A DNA stretch of 64,000 bases from HXMU1420-13 sp034669965 (GCA_034669965.1 JAXMOK010000001.1:944307-1008306); one strand, 5' to 3'; counted from the stretch's first letter, positions 27,840-37,129 are shown. Numbers and translations: made by a program. The notes: a model not told the origin generated them from the sequence alone.

Positions 27840-28976
27840 TGCCGTTACTAAACCGGCGCTCACTTCCTGATAAAATCTTTCGTAAGCCCCAACCACTTTA
27901 TCTTGATTAAATAATTCGGCACGGCGGCGCGCATTATCAGATAAACGTTGATGTAAGGCATCGTCGGTAAGAATGTTTTTGGCATGATCAGCCATGCATT
28001 CGATGTCATCCAAATCGCATAGATAGCCGGTTTCGCCTTGTACATTTACTTCGGGTAAACCTCCAATGTTTGAGGATATCACCGGAACTGAACAGCTCAT
28101 TGCTTCCAGGGCGGCTAAACCGAAGGTCTCTGAACCGGAAGGAATCAAGAATAAATCGGCGATTGAAAGCACTTCTTCTACTTCGTCCAGTTTGCCAAGA
28201 AAACGGGTGTGTTCGCAGATTCCTAAATCGCGGCATTGTTGCTCGGCTTTTTGACGATCGGGTCCATCACCCACTAATAAAAGCTTAGCGTCGATCCCAT
28301 GTTCTAAAATTTTCGCAAAAACAGAAACTACTTCTGGCACACGCTTTACTTTCCGGAAGTTCGAAACATGAACAACCACTTTTTCACCATTTGGGCAGAT
28401 TGCCTTTTTAAAATGGCTTTTATTCGATTTTTTGAAGCGGTCGAGATCGATAAAATTCGGGATTACTTTTATATCCTGTTTGATATCGAAATGAGAGTAG
28501 GTTTCACGCTTTAAATATTCCGAAACAGCCGTCACGCCATCACTTTTATCAATCGAGAACTCTACCACATGCTTGTAGCTTGGATCACGCCCAACTAAGG
28601 TAATATCTGTTCCGTGCAAAGTGGTTACTACCGGCACCGAAATCCCCCGTTCTGCCATTATTTGTTTGGCAAGATATGCACTTGTTGCGTGCGGCAAGGC
28701 ATAGTGCACATGCAATAAATCAAGATTCTGAAACTCAATCAGGTTTACCATTTGTGACGCTAGAGCAAGGGCATAGGGCGGATACTCGAATAATGGATAG
28801 GAATTTATCGAAACCTCATGATATGAAATGTTGGAGTCGAGCGTATCGAGTCGAGCCGGCCTTTGATAACTTAGCACGTGAATTTTATGTCCCTTAGAAG
28901 CTAATACTTTTGCCAACTCGGTAGCTACAACGCCACTTCCACCAAAGGTGGGGTAACAAACAATACCTATATTCAT
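27837..28976 (-). CDS. bshA: N-acetyl-alpha-D-glucosaminyl L-malate synthase
   Basis: A 379-residue GT4 enzyme that joins GlcNAc from UDP-GlcNAc to L-malate, the first step of bacillithiol synthesis. The N-terminus MNIGIVCYPTFGGSGVVATELA and the segment HVHYALPHATSAYLAK are typical of BshA. The C-terminal donor site has SGSETFGLAALEAMSCSVPVI. BshB and BshC are not in the window. It indicates that the cell uses bacillithiol as its low-molecular-weight thiol. Confidence 0.95.
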   Translation of the reverse strand: MNIGIVCYPTFGGSGVVATELAKVLASKGHKIHVLSYQRPARLDTLDSNISYHEVSINSYPLFEYPPYALALASQMVNLIEFQNLDLLHVHYALPHATSAYLAKQIMAERGISVPVVTTLHGTDITLVGRDPSYKHVVEFSIDKSDGVTAVSEYLKRETYSHFDIKQDIKVIPNFIDLDRFKKSNKSHFKKAICPNGEKVVVHVSNFRKVKRVPEVVSVFAKILEHGIDAKLLLVGDGPDRQKAEQQCRDLGICEHTRFLGKLDEVEEVLSIADLFLIPSGSETFGLAALEAMSCSVPVISSNIGGLPEVNVQGETGYLCDLDDIECMADHAKNILTDDALHQRLSDNARRRAELFNQDKVVGAYERFYQEVSAGLVTA

Positions 28977-29088
28977 AATCTCTTTTTTATTTTCTCAAAG
29001 GTACTCATCGTACCGGATTCTCGCGCATTTCAAAACATCCTTTAACACCAGCATTTCGCTCAAATATTTCGATGAATACCGCTATTCT

Positions 29089-29232
29089 TTATATTTGTGG
29101 TTCTGTAACAGCAGGCACAAATTGCGAAACTTCAGGTTCTATATAGAAATACCGGAAAGTTTGTAATTCAAAGCCAAAGGATTGATAAATCGTTCGCTGC
29201 TTTACAGTTACTGCTGAACTGAACTTCGACAT
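29089..29232 (-). pseudogene. Small ORF or acetyltransferase remnant in the bshA-bat gap
   Basis: The 394-base gap 28977-29370 has no full gene. On the minus strand an ATG at 29232 opens 47 codons ending at 29089; the frame continues openly about 15 codons further upstream. The segment RTIYQSFGFELQTFRYFYIEPE resembles the C-terminal strand-turn of GNAT acetyltransferases (lYxxxGFe). It may be the tail of a decayed gene or a small protein. A TATATTTG box on the plus strand (29090-29097) falls inside it and may be chance. Confidence 0.3.
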
Positions 29233-29370
29233 GCTTGGTTTGGTATGTAACTTCAGCAAATTTTCAACTTTTAATCAATTTATGGGTTTTTGATACAATC
29301 ACTTCGTAATTAGTGAGTTTATTAGCATGCGATTGGACGAGGAATCTCTTATCGTTGCATACCTATTTTT

Positions 29371-30009
29371 ATGAGACTAAAGAGCATTACATATCTGTTT
29401 TTATTATTTGTGTTGATTGGCGCTTCAAACGAGGATGCCCGCAAGGCAAACGAAGCCTATGAAAATGCAGAATATGAATTGGCTGAGGAACTATATCGTA
29501 CAGCAATGGATACTGATCCTGAAAATGCCAAAATTGTATTTAATCTGGGCAATGCCTTAGCCAAACAGGGCAAAGTTGAAGACGCCATCCAAATGTATTT
29601 ACAGTATAGTTCTATGGTAGAAAGTGCTGAAGAACTTGCTCAAGCTGAATATAATATTGGTACATTGTTATCCGAAAATCAGCAGTGGAAACCGGCCGTT
29701 CAGCACCTTCGAAATGCACTTAAATATAATCCTAGTGATGCCGACACCAAGCATAATTTTGAACGCGCATTAGCTGAAAGCCAAAATGAAGAAGAAGAGC
29801 AACAGCAGCAGCAAGATCAAAATCAAGAACAAGAGCCTCCAAGCGATTATGCAAAAGCTATGAAAAAGCGGGCCGAAGAATTGGTACGCCAACAGCAGTA
29901 TGGCGAGGCATTTCAGTTAATGCAACAAGCATTGCAGGTCGATCAAACCGTGCAAAACTACAATCAATTTATACAGCGAATAGGAGCAGTTAGTGAAATC
30001 GATTCTTAA
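29371..30009 (+). CDS. BatC-like TPR protein
   Basis: A 212-residue protein with an N-terminal signal-like segment (about 5-18) and three or more TPR units (about 22-130: YENAEYELAEELYRTAMDTDPENAKIVF, NIGTLLSENQQWKPAVQHL, LKYNPSDADTKHNFERAL), a Glu/Gln-rich linker (about 135-155) and another TPR-like helix pair. This matches BatC of the Bacteroides aerotolerance operon, a periplasmic scaffold. It overlaps the next gene by 17 bases. The four genes 29371-33031 are tightly overlapped and surely one operon. Confidence 0.78.
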   Translation: MRLKSITYLFLLFVLIGASNEDARKANEAYENAEYELAEELYRTAMDTDPENAKIVFNLGNALAKQGKVEDAIQMYLQYSSMVESAEELAQAEYNIGTLLSENQQWKPAVQHLRNALKYNPSDADTKHNFERALAESQNEEEEQQQQQDQNQEQEPPSDYAKAMKKRAEELVRQQQYGEAFQLMQQALQVDQTVQNYNQFIQRIGAVSEIDS

Positions 30010-30532
30010 AATATTTGGGTGTTTAGCCTTGATAAGCCTTTTTGTGCTTCCCCAACATGGTTTGGCACAAAATGCAGATGACTATTTCCATGATGGAGCA
30101 CAAAACTTTATTTCAGGCAGTTTAGAATCTGCTATTGCACGTGTGCAAGAAGGGCTTAATCAATTTCCGAACGATCCAAAGTTGAACGAGTTGTTGGCTA
30201 AACTTGAGGAAGAACAAGAACAGCAGCAGCAACAACAGCAAAATCAGCAGCAAGAAAATCAAGAGCAGGATCAGGAAAACGAAAATCAGGATCAGCAAAA
30301 TCAAGAACAGGAAAATCAGGAAGAGCAAGAGCCGCAAGAAAATGAGCAAAGTGAAGAAAACGAAGAGCAGAATCCGGAAGAGCAACAGGCTCAACCTCGT
30401 GATGCTCGCGAAATAAGTAAAGAAGAAGCCCAGAAGATTCTACAAGCGTTGGCTCAAAAAGAAAAAGAATTGCTGAAGGAGTTTAAAAAGCAAAAAAAAC
30501 AGGGATCTGCAACGCATGATAAAGACTGGTAA
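29993..30532 (+). CDS. Secreted Gln/Glu/Asn-rich protein of the Bat operon
   Basis: A 179-residue protein with a GTG start, a signal peptide ending GLAQ (about residue 26), one TPR-like helix pair (about 28-65: FHDGAQNFISGSLESAIARVQEGLNQFPNDPKL), then a low-complexity stretch of Gln, Glu and Asn (about 68-130) and a charged C-terminal helix. The DNA under the repeat is CAG/CAA/GAA-rich. Overlaps of 17 bases on each side join it to the TPR and batD genes. I cannot assign it to a named family; it looks like a second, reduced BatC. Confidence 0.75.
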   Translation: MKSILKIFGCLALISLFVLPQHGLAQNADDYFHDGAQNFISGSLESAIARVQEGLNQFPNDPKLNELLAKLEEEQEQQQQQQQNQQQENQEQDQENENQDQQNQEQENQEEQEPQENEQSEENEEQNPEEQQAQPRDAREISKEEAQKILQALAQKEKELLKEFKKQKKQGSATHDKDW

Positions 30533-32264
30533 AGGTATCGGTTTCATTTATTTGCTGATTTTTGCTTTTGGATTGCTGTCTAGCGTTAAAGCGCAGGATA
30601 TTACCGTAAGCGCTGCACTCACCGAAACGAATATCTTTGCCGGCGAGTCGGTACGCCTTGATGTGACCATTTCCGGTCAATCATTAAATTCGATCGATCG
30701 TCCACAGATCCCGGAAACACCCGGACTTCGATGGCTTTCGGGTAGCACCAGCCAATCTACAAATTATTCGTACATCAATGGGCGCCCTTCGGTTTCTTAC
30801 ACGTATGGATACTCGTTTATTGCACAAAATCCGGGCACTTATACTTTTCCATCACTTTATATTGAGGTAAATGGCGAGCAGTTTCAGACCGAAACAATTA
30901 CCTTTAAAGTGCTCGATCCTGAAAATATCGATCAAAATAATGCTGCTCGTTCTCCCGATATTTATGTTCGATTAGAGCCCAGCAACGATAACCCTGTGGT
31001 TGGTGAACAGGTGATCGCAAACGTTGTTCTCTATTTTAAAAGCGAAGTAGAAGTTTCGTCCTATCAACCTTCGCCGGGCTGGAAAGCCGAAGGTTTTTGG
31101 AAAGAAGATTTAGAGAATCGCCAGCAAGCCCGAACTACCTCTACATTGATTAACGGAGTGCGCTATCAACGTGCAGTGTTGCTTCAGCAAGCTATTTTTC
31201 CAACTAAATCGGGCGAACTAACACTCAGTCCTTTTGAAGTTGTTGTTCAGGTTCGAAAACGAAATCGCAGACGCGATATTTTTAGTTTCGGCTTAGGTCA
31301 GGAACGCATGGAGTTGAGTTCCTTACCAGTAAAAGTTACCGTTCGTCCTCTACCGGATGTGGATAATGCCGTATTTTCGGGCGCCGTTGGTAAGTTCGAA
31401 ATCACACGAACGCTAGAGCCAAGTGAAGCCTTTGTTGGCGAAAGTGTGGAGATCAAGACCTCGATTTCCGGACAAGGCAATATCCCGCTAATCGTAAAAC
31501 CGGAGTATAATTATCCGGAAGCTTTAGAATTGTACGATCCACAAGAAAGCTCATCCATAACAAGAAATAACCAGCAGATTGGCGGCACCAAAACATTTAC
31601 CGACATTGTAATTGCACGCAACGAAGGTGAATATGTAATTCCGGAGCAACGTTTTGCTTACTACGACCCGGATTTAAAGCGCTATCGAAATATCACATTA
31701 CCAATGCTTACGCTCGAAGTAAAGCGCGATCCCCGTTTAGCGAATTCCACTACAACAGAGTACCGCTTTGAAATAACTCCGATGAGCGGACTCGCAAATT
31801 GGGTACCTACTTCTAAAAGCCATTTACATACCAAAACCTGGGTTTGGGTGCTGCTATTGTTGCCGATTGCAACTTTAGCAGGTGCCTTTGCTATCCGTTC
31901 GTATACCGATCGAATGAATAACGACACCGCTTTTGCACGATCACAAAAAGCTAAAGAGAAAGCGTTCGAAACATTAAGTGACGCTGAGAAAACAGACGAC
32001 ATCAAAACCGGATATCATTTTATAGAAAAAGCGTTGGTTCAGTTCGTGACAGATAAATTGAATTTACCTCAAGCTGGTATGTCGATTCATGAATTAAGCG
32101 ACGCCATCGAAGAAAAAGGCGACCATGAGGCTGCAAAAGAATTAAAATGGTTGCTAGACAAATGTGAGACCATATCATACGCGCCAAACACCTCGCAAGA
32201 AGGATTGAATGCCGATATCGAACGGGCAAAAGCACTCATCAAAAAAGTGGGTAAAATCGCATGA
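30516..32264 (+). CDS. batD: BatD-like oxygen-tolerance protein
   Basis: A 582-residue protein with a signal peptide ending VKAQ (about residue 26), a large extracytoplasmic region of beta-rich repeats (DITVSAALTETNIFAGESVRLDVTISGQ is the usual BatD opening; a second unit near 295 reads TLEPSEAFVGESVEIKTSISG), one TM segment at about 440-460 and a cytoplasmic helical tail. BatD is a membrane component of the Bacteroidota Bat system, whose molecular role is unclear. It overlaps batE by four bases (ATGA). Confidence 0.85.
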   Translation: MIKTGKGIGFIYLLIFAFGLLSSVKAQDITVSAALTETNIFAGESVRLDVTISGQSLNSIDRPQIPETPGLRWLSGSTSQSTNYSYINGRPSVSYTYGYSFIAQNPGTYTFPSLYIEVNGEQFQTETITFKVLDPENIDQNNAARSPDIYVRLEPSNDNPVVGEQVIANVVLYFKSEVEVSSYQPSPGWKAEGFWKEDLENRQQARTTSTLINGVRYQRAVLLQQAIFPTKSGELTLSPFEVVVQVRKRNRRRDIFSFGLGQERMELSSLPVKVTVRPLPDVDNAVFSGAVGKFEITRTLEPSEAFVGESVEIKTSISGQGNIPLIVKPEYNYPEALELYDPQESSSITRNNQQIGGTKTFTDIVIARNEGEYVIPEQRFAYYDPDLKRYRNITLPMLTLEVKRDPRLANSTTTEYRFEITPMSGLANWVPTSKSHLHTKTWVWVLLLLPIATLAGAFAIRSYTDRMNNDTAFARSQKAKEKAFETLSDAEKTDDIKTGYHFIEKALVQFVTDKLNLPQAGMSIHELSDAIEEKGDHEAAKELKWLLDKCETISYAPNTSQEGLNADIERAKALIKKVGKIA

Positions 32265-33031
32265 GAATACCGGCACTTCTACTTTGTTTGATTTGGTTGG
32301 TAGGATCAACCGACGCTTCGGCTCGACAAAATGCACAGATTATGTTTGATCAGGCGAATACCCTGCTCGAAGAAAATGATTTTATGGGTGCACTCGATTC
32401 CTATCGCAATATTGTAGAAATCGGAGAAGTTTCCGGTCCGTTATTTTTAAACATGGGCATTGCAGCTATGGAAGTCGACTCGATGGGGCTTGCTAAATAT
32501 TATTTTCTTAAAGCTCAGCGTTTTTCGGTAACGGAAGAAAAAGCTGCCGAAGCTCTTGATTACGTATCCTCTCAGTTTAGCAGGCAATCAGCCATTCTGC
32601 CAAAATTGCCTTGGGATCGGGCTGTTGATCGACTTAAAATAGAAGTGGGTGCTACTTTAATTTTTATTCTAGGCTTTGGTATGATTTCGATTTCAGTGAT
32701 TGTGATCATACTCAGCTGGTTCAACAAAGTGTCTATCCCGCGTAAAAACACCGTAATCGGAACCGCCACGGCATTAAGCATATTTATCGTTTCTCTAGCT
32801 TTTTATGTTGATTATGTGGACCAGCGTTATAAAGAAGGTGTTATTATCGATAAAGAAATTCCGGTTCGATCTGAACCCAACGAAAATGCCGATTTGGTAA
32901 GTATCGCCTACGAAGGATATTCAATTACTGTGGATGCTTTTAGTAGTGAAAAAGCCGATGGATGGTATTACATTCGTCTTGGAAACGGGCAATTCGGGTG
33001 GGTAAAAACACCCGGTTCGAAATTACTTTAA
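32261..33031 (+). CDS. batE: BatE-like TPR and SH3 domain membrane protein
   Basis: A 256-residue protein: signal segment (about 1-22), two TPR-like units (about 25-105), two TM segments (about 127-150 and 165-183) and a C-terminal bacterial SH3-like domain (about 195-255; IPVRSEPNENADLV...GWYYIRLGNGQFGWV). This layout is BatE. It is the last gene of the unit; the following dipeptidase starts 20 bases later and could be co-transcribed. Confidence 0.8.
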   Translation: MRIPALLLCLIWLVGSTDASARQNAQIMFDQANTLLEENDFMGALDSYRNIVEIGEVSGPLFLNMGIAAMEVDSMGLAKYYFLKAQRFSVTEEKAAEALDYVSSQFSRQSAILPKLPWDRAVDRLKIEVGATLIFILGFGMISISVIVIILSWFNKVSIPRKNTVIGTATALSIFIVSLAFYVDYVDQRYKEGVIIDKEIPVRSEPNENADLVSIAYEGYSITVDAFSSEKADGWYYIRLGNGQFGWVKTPGSKLL

Positions 33032-33051
33032 CGTTTTAAAACCAAATTATC

Positions 33052-34425
33052 ATGAGCAAGTCGCAAGTTTACATCGACGCCAACCAGCAAAAATTTTTAG
33101 ACGAACTTTTTGAATTGCTTCGCATCCCTAGCGTAAGTACAGACTCTTCTAAAAAAGGTGATATCCAAAAAGCGGCGAATTTCTTGCTCGGTCAGTTGAA
33201 ATCGTTGAATTTGAGTCGGGTTGAGTTGTTTGAGACGCCAGGCAATCCTATCGTTTACGGCGAGCATTGTCCACACAACGATAAGCCAACGGTACTAATA
33301 TATGGCCATTACGATGTGCAGCCTTCCGATCCCGATGATCTTTGGGACACCCCTGCTTTTGAGCCAACAGTAAAAGATGGAAACATATATGCGCGTGGTG
33401 CCAGCGATGATAAAGGTCAGGCCTACACCCACGTGAAAGCATTGGAATCGTTTGTAAAATCGGGCGAGGAAATTCCAGTTAACGTAAAAATTATTCTGGA
33501 AGGGGAAGAAGAAATTGGATCACCAAATTTGGTACCGTTTATCAATCAGCATAAAGATATGCTTACCTGCGATATGGTGTTGATTTCTGACACTTCTATG
33601 TTTGGTAAAGATCAGCCTTCGATCACCTATGGCCTGCGCGGACTTGCGTATATGGAAGTGGAAGTGGTTGGGCCAAATCGTGATTTACACTCTGGCGTGT
33701 ATGGTGGTGCGGTTGAAAATCCGTTGAATGTGCTGTGCGAGATGATCGCCAAGATGAAAGACGAAAACGGCGTGATTCAAATTCCTGGTTTTTATGATAC
33801 AGTTATTCCATTGACTAAAGCCGATCGAGAAGCATCTGCAGCTCTACCATTCGATGAAGAAGCTTATAAAAAATCGCTCGATATTGATGCTGTTCACGGC
33901 GAAAAAGGCTATACAACTCTAGAACGAGCTTCTGCACGCCCAACGCTTGATGTGAATGGAATTTGGGGCGGTTACACCGGCGAGGGCGCCAAGACAGTGC
34001 TTCCATCCAAAGCGAACGCGAAAATCAGTATGCGATTGGTGCCTGATCAAGACCCAAAAGAAATCGCGAAATTGTTCACCGAATATTTCCATTCGATTGC
34101 TCCTGACACAGTAAAAGTGAAGGTAACCGAGCATCATGGCGGACATGCATCCATTACCAATTTAGACTTCTACGGACTTAAAGCAGCCGCTAAAGCTTTC
34201 GAGGATGTGTTCGAAAAAGAGGTGCTGTTTTCACGAGAAGGCGGCTCCATTCCAATAGTTGCTGATTTCAAGAAAATACTTGGTGTAGAATCCATTCTTA
34301 TGGGATTTGGATTGACGAGTGATGCGATTCACTCGCCAAACGAGAAATTCTCGATACAAGATTTCCACCGTGGCATTAAGACTTCAGCAAGGTTTTTTGA
34401 GTTGCTACCTGAGTATGTTGATTAA
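33052..34425 (+). CDS. M20 family dipeptidase
   Basis: A 457-residue zinc peptidase related to carnosine/CNDP-type dipeptidases. Metal and catalytic residues are visible: GHYDVQP (His86, Asp88), the bridging Asp119 in GASDDKGQ, and the LEGEEEIGS motif (Glu152-154). A dimerisation domain is inserted at about 200-330, and the last His is in DAIHSPNE near residue 425. It cleaves dipeptides or related amides in the cytoplasm. It lies 20 bases after batE, so may be read from the same transcript. Confidence 0.93.
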   Translation: MSKSQVYIDANQQKFLDELFELLRIPSVSTDSSKKGDIQKAANFLLGQLKSLNLSRVELFETPGNPIVYGEHCPHNDKPTVLIYGHYDVQPSDPDDLWDTPAFEPTVKDGNIYARGASDDKGQAYTHVKALESFVKSGEEIPVNVKIILEGEEEIGSPNLVPFINQHKDMLTCDMVLISDTSMFGKDQPSITYGLRGLAYMEVEVVGPNRDLHSGVYGGAVENPLNVLCEMIAKMKDENGVIQIPGFYDTVIPLTKADREASAALPFDEEAYKKSLDIDAVHGEKGYTTLERASARPTLDVNGIWGGYTGEGAKTVLPSKANAKISMRLVPDQDPKEIAKLFTEYFHSIAPDTVKVKVTEHHGGHASITNLDFYGLKAAAKAFEDVFEKEVLFSREGGSIPIVADFKKILGVESILMGFGLTSDAIHSPNEKFSIQDFHRGIKTSARFFELLPEYVD

Positions 34426-34506
34426 TAATTGAAATCTGTATAATGAATTCTCTCCCAAATAGTTAGCTGAGAGAATGCATTTTAAAACAATCATATTATA
34501 CACTCG

Positions 34507-34905
34507 ATGGCCAATCAAATTTTTGTAAACGTACACGTAGCTGATTTATCAAAATCCAGAGCTTTTTATGAAACTCTCGGTTTTTCTATCAACGAGCAAT
34601 TTTCTGATGAAACTGCTGCTTGTGTAGTGATTTCCGATCACATTTTTGTGATGTTACTTACTCACGATAAATTCAGTCAGTTTACTTCAAAACAAATTTC
34701 TGATGCACATAAAACTGCCGAAGTTCTGAATGCTTTATCTATCGATTCGAAAGAAGAAGTAAATCGAATGGCTGATGCTGCATTGAAAGCCGGTGGCACT
34801 GAAGGCAAGTCACAAGATCATGGTTTTATGTACTCACGATCATTCGCTGATCTGGATGGACACATTTGGGAATTAGTTTGGATGGACATGAGCGCAATGG
34901 GGTGA
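34507..34905 (+). CDS. VOC family (glyoxalase/bleomycin-resistance fold) protein
   Basis: A 132-residue protein with two beta-alpha-beta-beta-beta units, starting FVNVHVADLSKSRAFYETLGF and ending in FADLDGHIWELVWMDMS, as in the PhnB/VOC group. Possible metal ligands are few (Glu in WELVW, His5-like His9 region), so enzymatic activity is uncertain. Function of this subgroup is unknown. Confidence 0.85.
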   Translation: MANQIFVNVHVADLSKSRAFYETLGFSINEQFSDETAACVVISDHIFVMLLTHDKFSQFTSKQISDAHKTAEVLNALSIDSKEEVNRMADAALKAGGTEGKSQDHGFMYSRSFADLDGHIWELVWMDMSAMG

Positions 34906-34957
34906 GCTTCCTTTTAGCACTTACAGGAAAGCAACTCGCTACACATTCGGATTTATA

Positions 34958-34990
34958 CTAATTGTTGATTAGTGGTGATTTATTTATCAC
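34958..34990. promoter_or_regulatory. Inverted repeats upstream of toxin-antitoxin pair
   Basis: Two neighbouring short inverted repeats lie 39-70 bases before the antitoxin start: CTAAT/ATTAG (34958-34972) and GTGAT/ATCAC (34975-34990). Type II pairs usually repress themselves by binding such palindromes over their promoter. The match is by position and symmetry only. Confidence 0.4.
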
Positions 34991-35028
34991 TTTGATTATT
35001 TAACGGCGGGAAAAAAGTAAAAAATTCA

Positions 35029-35268
35029 ATGACTGTTAAAAAAAAGCTCATAGAATTAATAAACGATGTTCAAGATGAACGTGTGTTGGAATCGTATTAT
35101 CAATTATTAAAACCATTGCACGATCAAACTTTAGGTGCTAACTGGTCTAAATTAAATACTGAAGAATTGGATGAGCTTTTGATCTCTTATGATGAAAGTT
35201 TTAATTCCGATAATTTAGTCTCCCATTCTTCTGTAATGGAAAAAGCAACAAAGTGGGACGACAAATAG
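35029..35268 (+). CDS. Putative antitoxin of a RelE/ParE-type module
   Basis: A 79-residue acidic protein that resembles small Bacteroidota antitoxins paired with RelE/ParE toxins: an N-terminal helical part (KLIELINDVQDERVLESYYQLL) and a Glu/Asp-rich C-terminal tail that would wrap the toxin. Its last 16 bases overlap the toxin start. Assignment rests mainly on the gene pair. Confidence 0.7.
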   Translation: MTVKKKLIELINDVQDERVLESYYQLLKPLHDQTLGANWSKLNTEELDELLISYDESFNSDNLVSHSSVMEKATKWDDK

Positions 35269-35549
35269 TATGGACGAAACGAGCTTCAGAGAAATTTGAG
35301 GCTATTCAACGCTTTTTAATAGCAGAATGGAGTGAAAAGGTCTGCATTGCTTTTGTTAAACGTACCGATACAATTCTAAAACAACTTTCAGACTTTCCGA
35401 CCTTAGGAACATTAGAAAACCAAGCATTAGAAATTCATGCTATTGTATTGAGCAAACATAACACTCTATTTTATCGATTTGATGAAAACCGAATTTATGT
35501 GTTAAACATATTTGATACTCGCCAATCTCCGCAAAAAAAGAAGTATTAA
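35253..35549 (+). CDS. RelE/ParE family toxin
   Basis: A 98-residue protein with GTG start. It begins IVWTKRASEKFEAIQRFL and ends HNTLFYRFDENRIYVLNIFDTRQSPQKK, the common ParE/RelE fold pattern (Txe/YoeB-like mRNA interferase or gyrase inhibitor). The pair is read as one unit. Target not predictable from sequence; the basic residues in the C-terminal strand (Arg in DTRQSP) match the usual active-site position. Confidence 0.82.
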   Translation: MGRQIVWTKRASEKFEAIQRFLIAEWSEKVCIAFVKRTDTILKQLSDFPTLGTLENQALEIHAIVLSKHNTLFYRFDENRIYVLNIFDTRQSPQKKKY

Positions 35550-35575
35550 GGAAGTCTCAACTTCAATCTTAGTAA

Positions 35576-35595
35576 GGACAATTCATGAATTGTCC
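35576..35595. repeat. 20-base perfect palindrome, dispersed element
   Basis: GGACAATTCATGAATTGTCC is fully self-complementary and is followed by CTTTTCTCC, so it could end transcription of the toxin gene. Related arms (GACAATTC ... GAATTGTC) recur after the two paralogous barrel genes at 46.5 and 48.25 kb, making it a dispersed intergenic family. Confidence 0.7.
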
Positions 35596-35656
35596 CTTTT
35601 CTCCTATAACATGGCTTTCTAATTAAGAAGCATATCCTCATAATAAAGCTCGAACC

Positions 35657-37129
35657 CTAAAACTCCTGCTCGTATTCAATAGGTCGATTCGCCTCGAAAT
35701 CATACAGAGTTAGCTGGCGTAGATTATAATATCCTTGCCAATAACGGCGAAGTGCCTGAATGTAATTTTGAGTGGCTCGATCTTTTTCACTTTGGGCGAT
35801 AAACAAGTTGGTGATGTCAATCTTGCCGATGAGGTACCTGTTTTTTGCTACATCGTAACGCCGGGCTGCAATATCATTCGAAATACGTGCCAACTCCACC
35901 TGATCCCGAAGCTGCAAAAACTCCCGAACGGTACTACGCACACTCAACTCGAACTGTAGTTTTTGATAAGCTATTGTATTGGCCGTTTCCTGCTGTTGAT
36001 TTCTAGCTGATCGAATCTCGGCTTTATTTTTACCCCAATTAAAAATCGGAATCTCGAAACCCACTGTAAAGAATTGTCTGTTTTCAGGATCCTCGTAAAG
36101 CTCCGATATCTCTGGGGAAGATTGATTCAATCCATAACTGGCTCTTACGTTGGCTGAGAATCCTGTGTTTTTAACCGCCTGATCATAGGCTTGATCTGCC
36201 AATATGCGATTCAAATCAAACAACAAACTGGTGGAGTTATTTTCGGTTGCCAAACGCTGAGCTTTATCTACGTCTACATCAAAAGGTTGAGCTACATCCG
36301 GAACCGTTATTTCGATGTCTTCGGCGTCATCCAGCCCAAGTAGCGCTTTAAAGTTCTCGATCGCACGTTCGTAATTCAGAGTAGCCGTTGTAAACGAAGC
36401 CCGTGCATTTCTAAACTCCAATTCACTTTGCAGCAATTCGTTTTCAGCGATACTTCCAACCTGAAATCGACCTTGCGAGATGTTAAAAATGGAATCATTT
36501 ACCATAACATTAAACTCGGCCGCTTCCACATTTATCCGTGAGAGCAACAAGTTGAAATAGCTTTCGGTAACCGTGGTAGACAACTCCTCCATGTCCTCCA
36601 CATATTGCTTTTTTGCAATCTTAAAGCGTAGTGGCTCCGTTTTATTCTGCCATTTCAAGCTGTTGAATTGAAACAACGGTTGATTGACGCTTGCCACCAA
36701 TGGAGTGCTTTGCCACAAATACGTATTTTCGCCGGTAAATATTCCAAGCTTTGTAATCCCTGACGAAAGTGACAACCGTCCACCCGTTGGCAGAATATTC
36801 TGATCGATGGACAAAGCCGCCGAAGCCTCGGATTGTGTTCTGGATGAAAAGGTTACGGTACCGTCGTCTAGTACATTCGAAAAAATAGATTTGTTATAAT
36901 TTGGAGCATCGCCGGAAAGGCTCAAACTCGGATATAAATCAGCTCTAAAAGATGAGTATCTCCATTTAGCCGATAGTACAGAAAAGCGTGCAGCCCTCGA
37001 AAGCGGACTATTTTGCTTGGCATATTCAATACTCGATTCCAGAGTAAATACCGAAGACTGTGCCGATGTTTGGGATGAAAATCCCCCAATGAGAATTCCT
37101 AGTAAAACGTAAAGTGTAGATTTATTCAT
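35657..37129 (-). CDS. TolC family outer membrane protein
   Basis: A 490-residue OEP-family protein with a signal peptide ending TSAQ and two coiled-coil halves; the repeated turn segments read GSIAENELLQSELEFRNARASF and GKIDITNLFIAQSEKDRATQNYI. It overlaps the upstream permease gene by 8 bases. It would be the outer membrane exit channel of the export cluster 35.6-39.8 kb. Confidence 0.9.
   Translation of the reverse strand: MNKSTLYVLLGILIGGFSSQTSAQSSVFTLESSIEYAKQNSPLSRAARFSVLSAKWRYSSFRADLYPSLSLSGDAPNYNKSIFSNVLDDGTVTFSSRTQSEASAALSIDQNILPTGGRLSLSSGITKLGIFTGENTYLWQSTPLVASVNQPLFQFNSLKWQNKTEPLRFKIAKKQYVEDMEELSTTVTESYFNLLLSRINVEAAEFNVMVNDSIFNISQGRFQVGSIAENELLQSELEFRNARASFTTATLNYERAIENFKALLGLDDAEDIEITVPDVAQPFDVDVDKAQRLATENNSTSLLFDLNRILADQAYDQAVKNTGFSANVRASYGLNQSSPEISELYEDPENRQFFTVGFEIPIFNWGKNKAEIRSARNQQQETANTIAYQKLQFELSVRSTVREFLQLRDQVELARISNDIAARRYDVAKNRYLIGKIDITNLFIAQSEKDRATQNYIQALRRYWQGYYNLRQLTLYDFEANRPIEYEQEF

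Noticed and set aside
29090..29097. TATATTTG as promoter of the Bat operon
   Set aside because: It lies more than 270 bases from the first gene, lacks a -33 TTG, and falls inside another reading frame.
30122..30394. A Leu/Ile/Phe-rich minus-strand frame that looks membrane-spanning
   Set aside because: It is the complement of the CAG/GAA repeats coding for the Gln-rich protein of the Bat operon.
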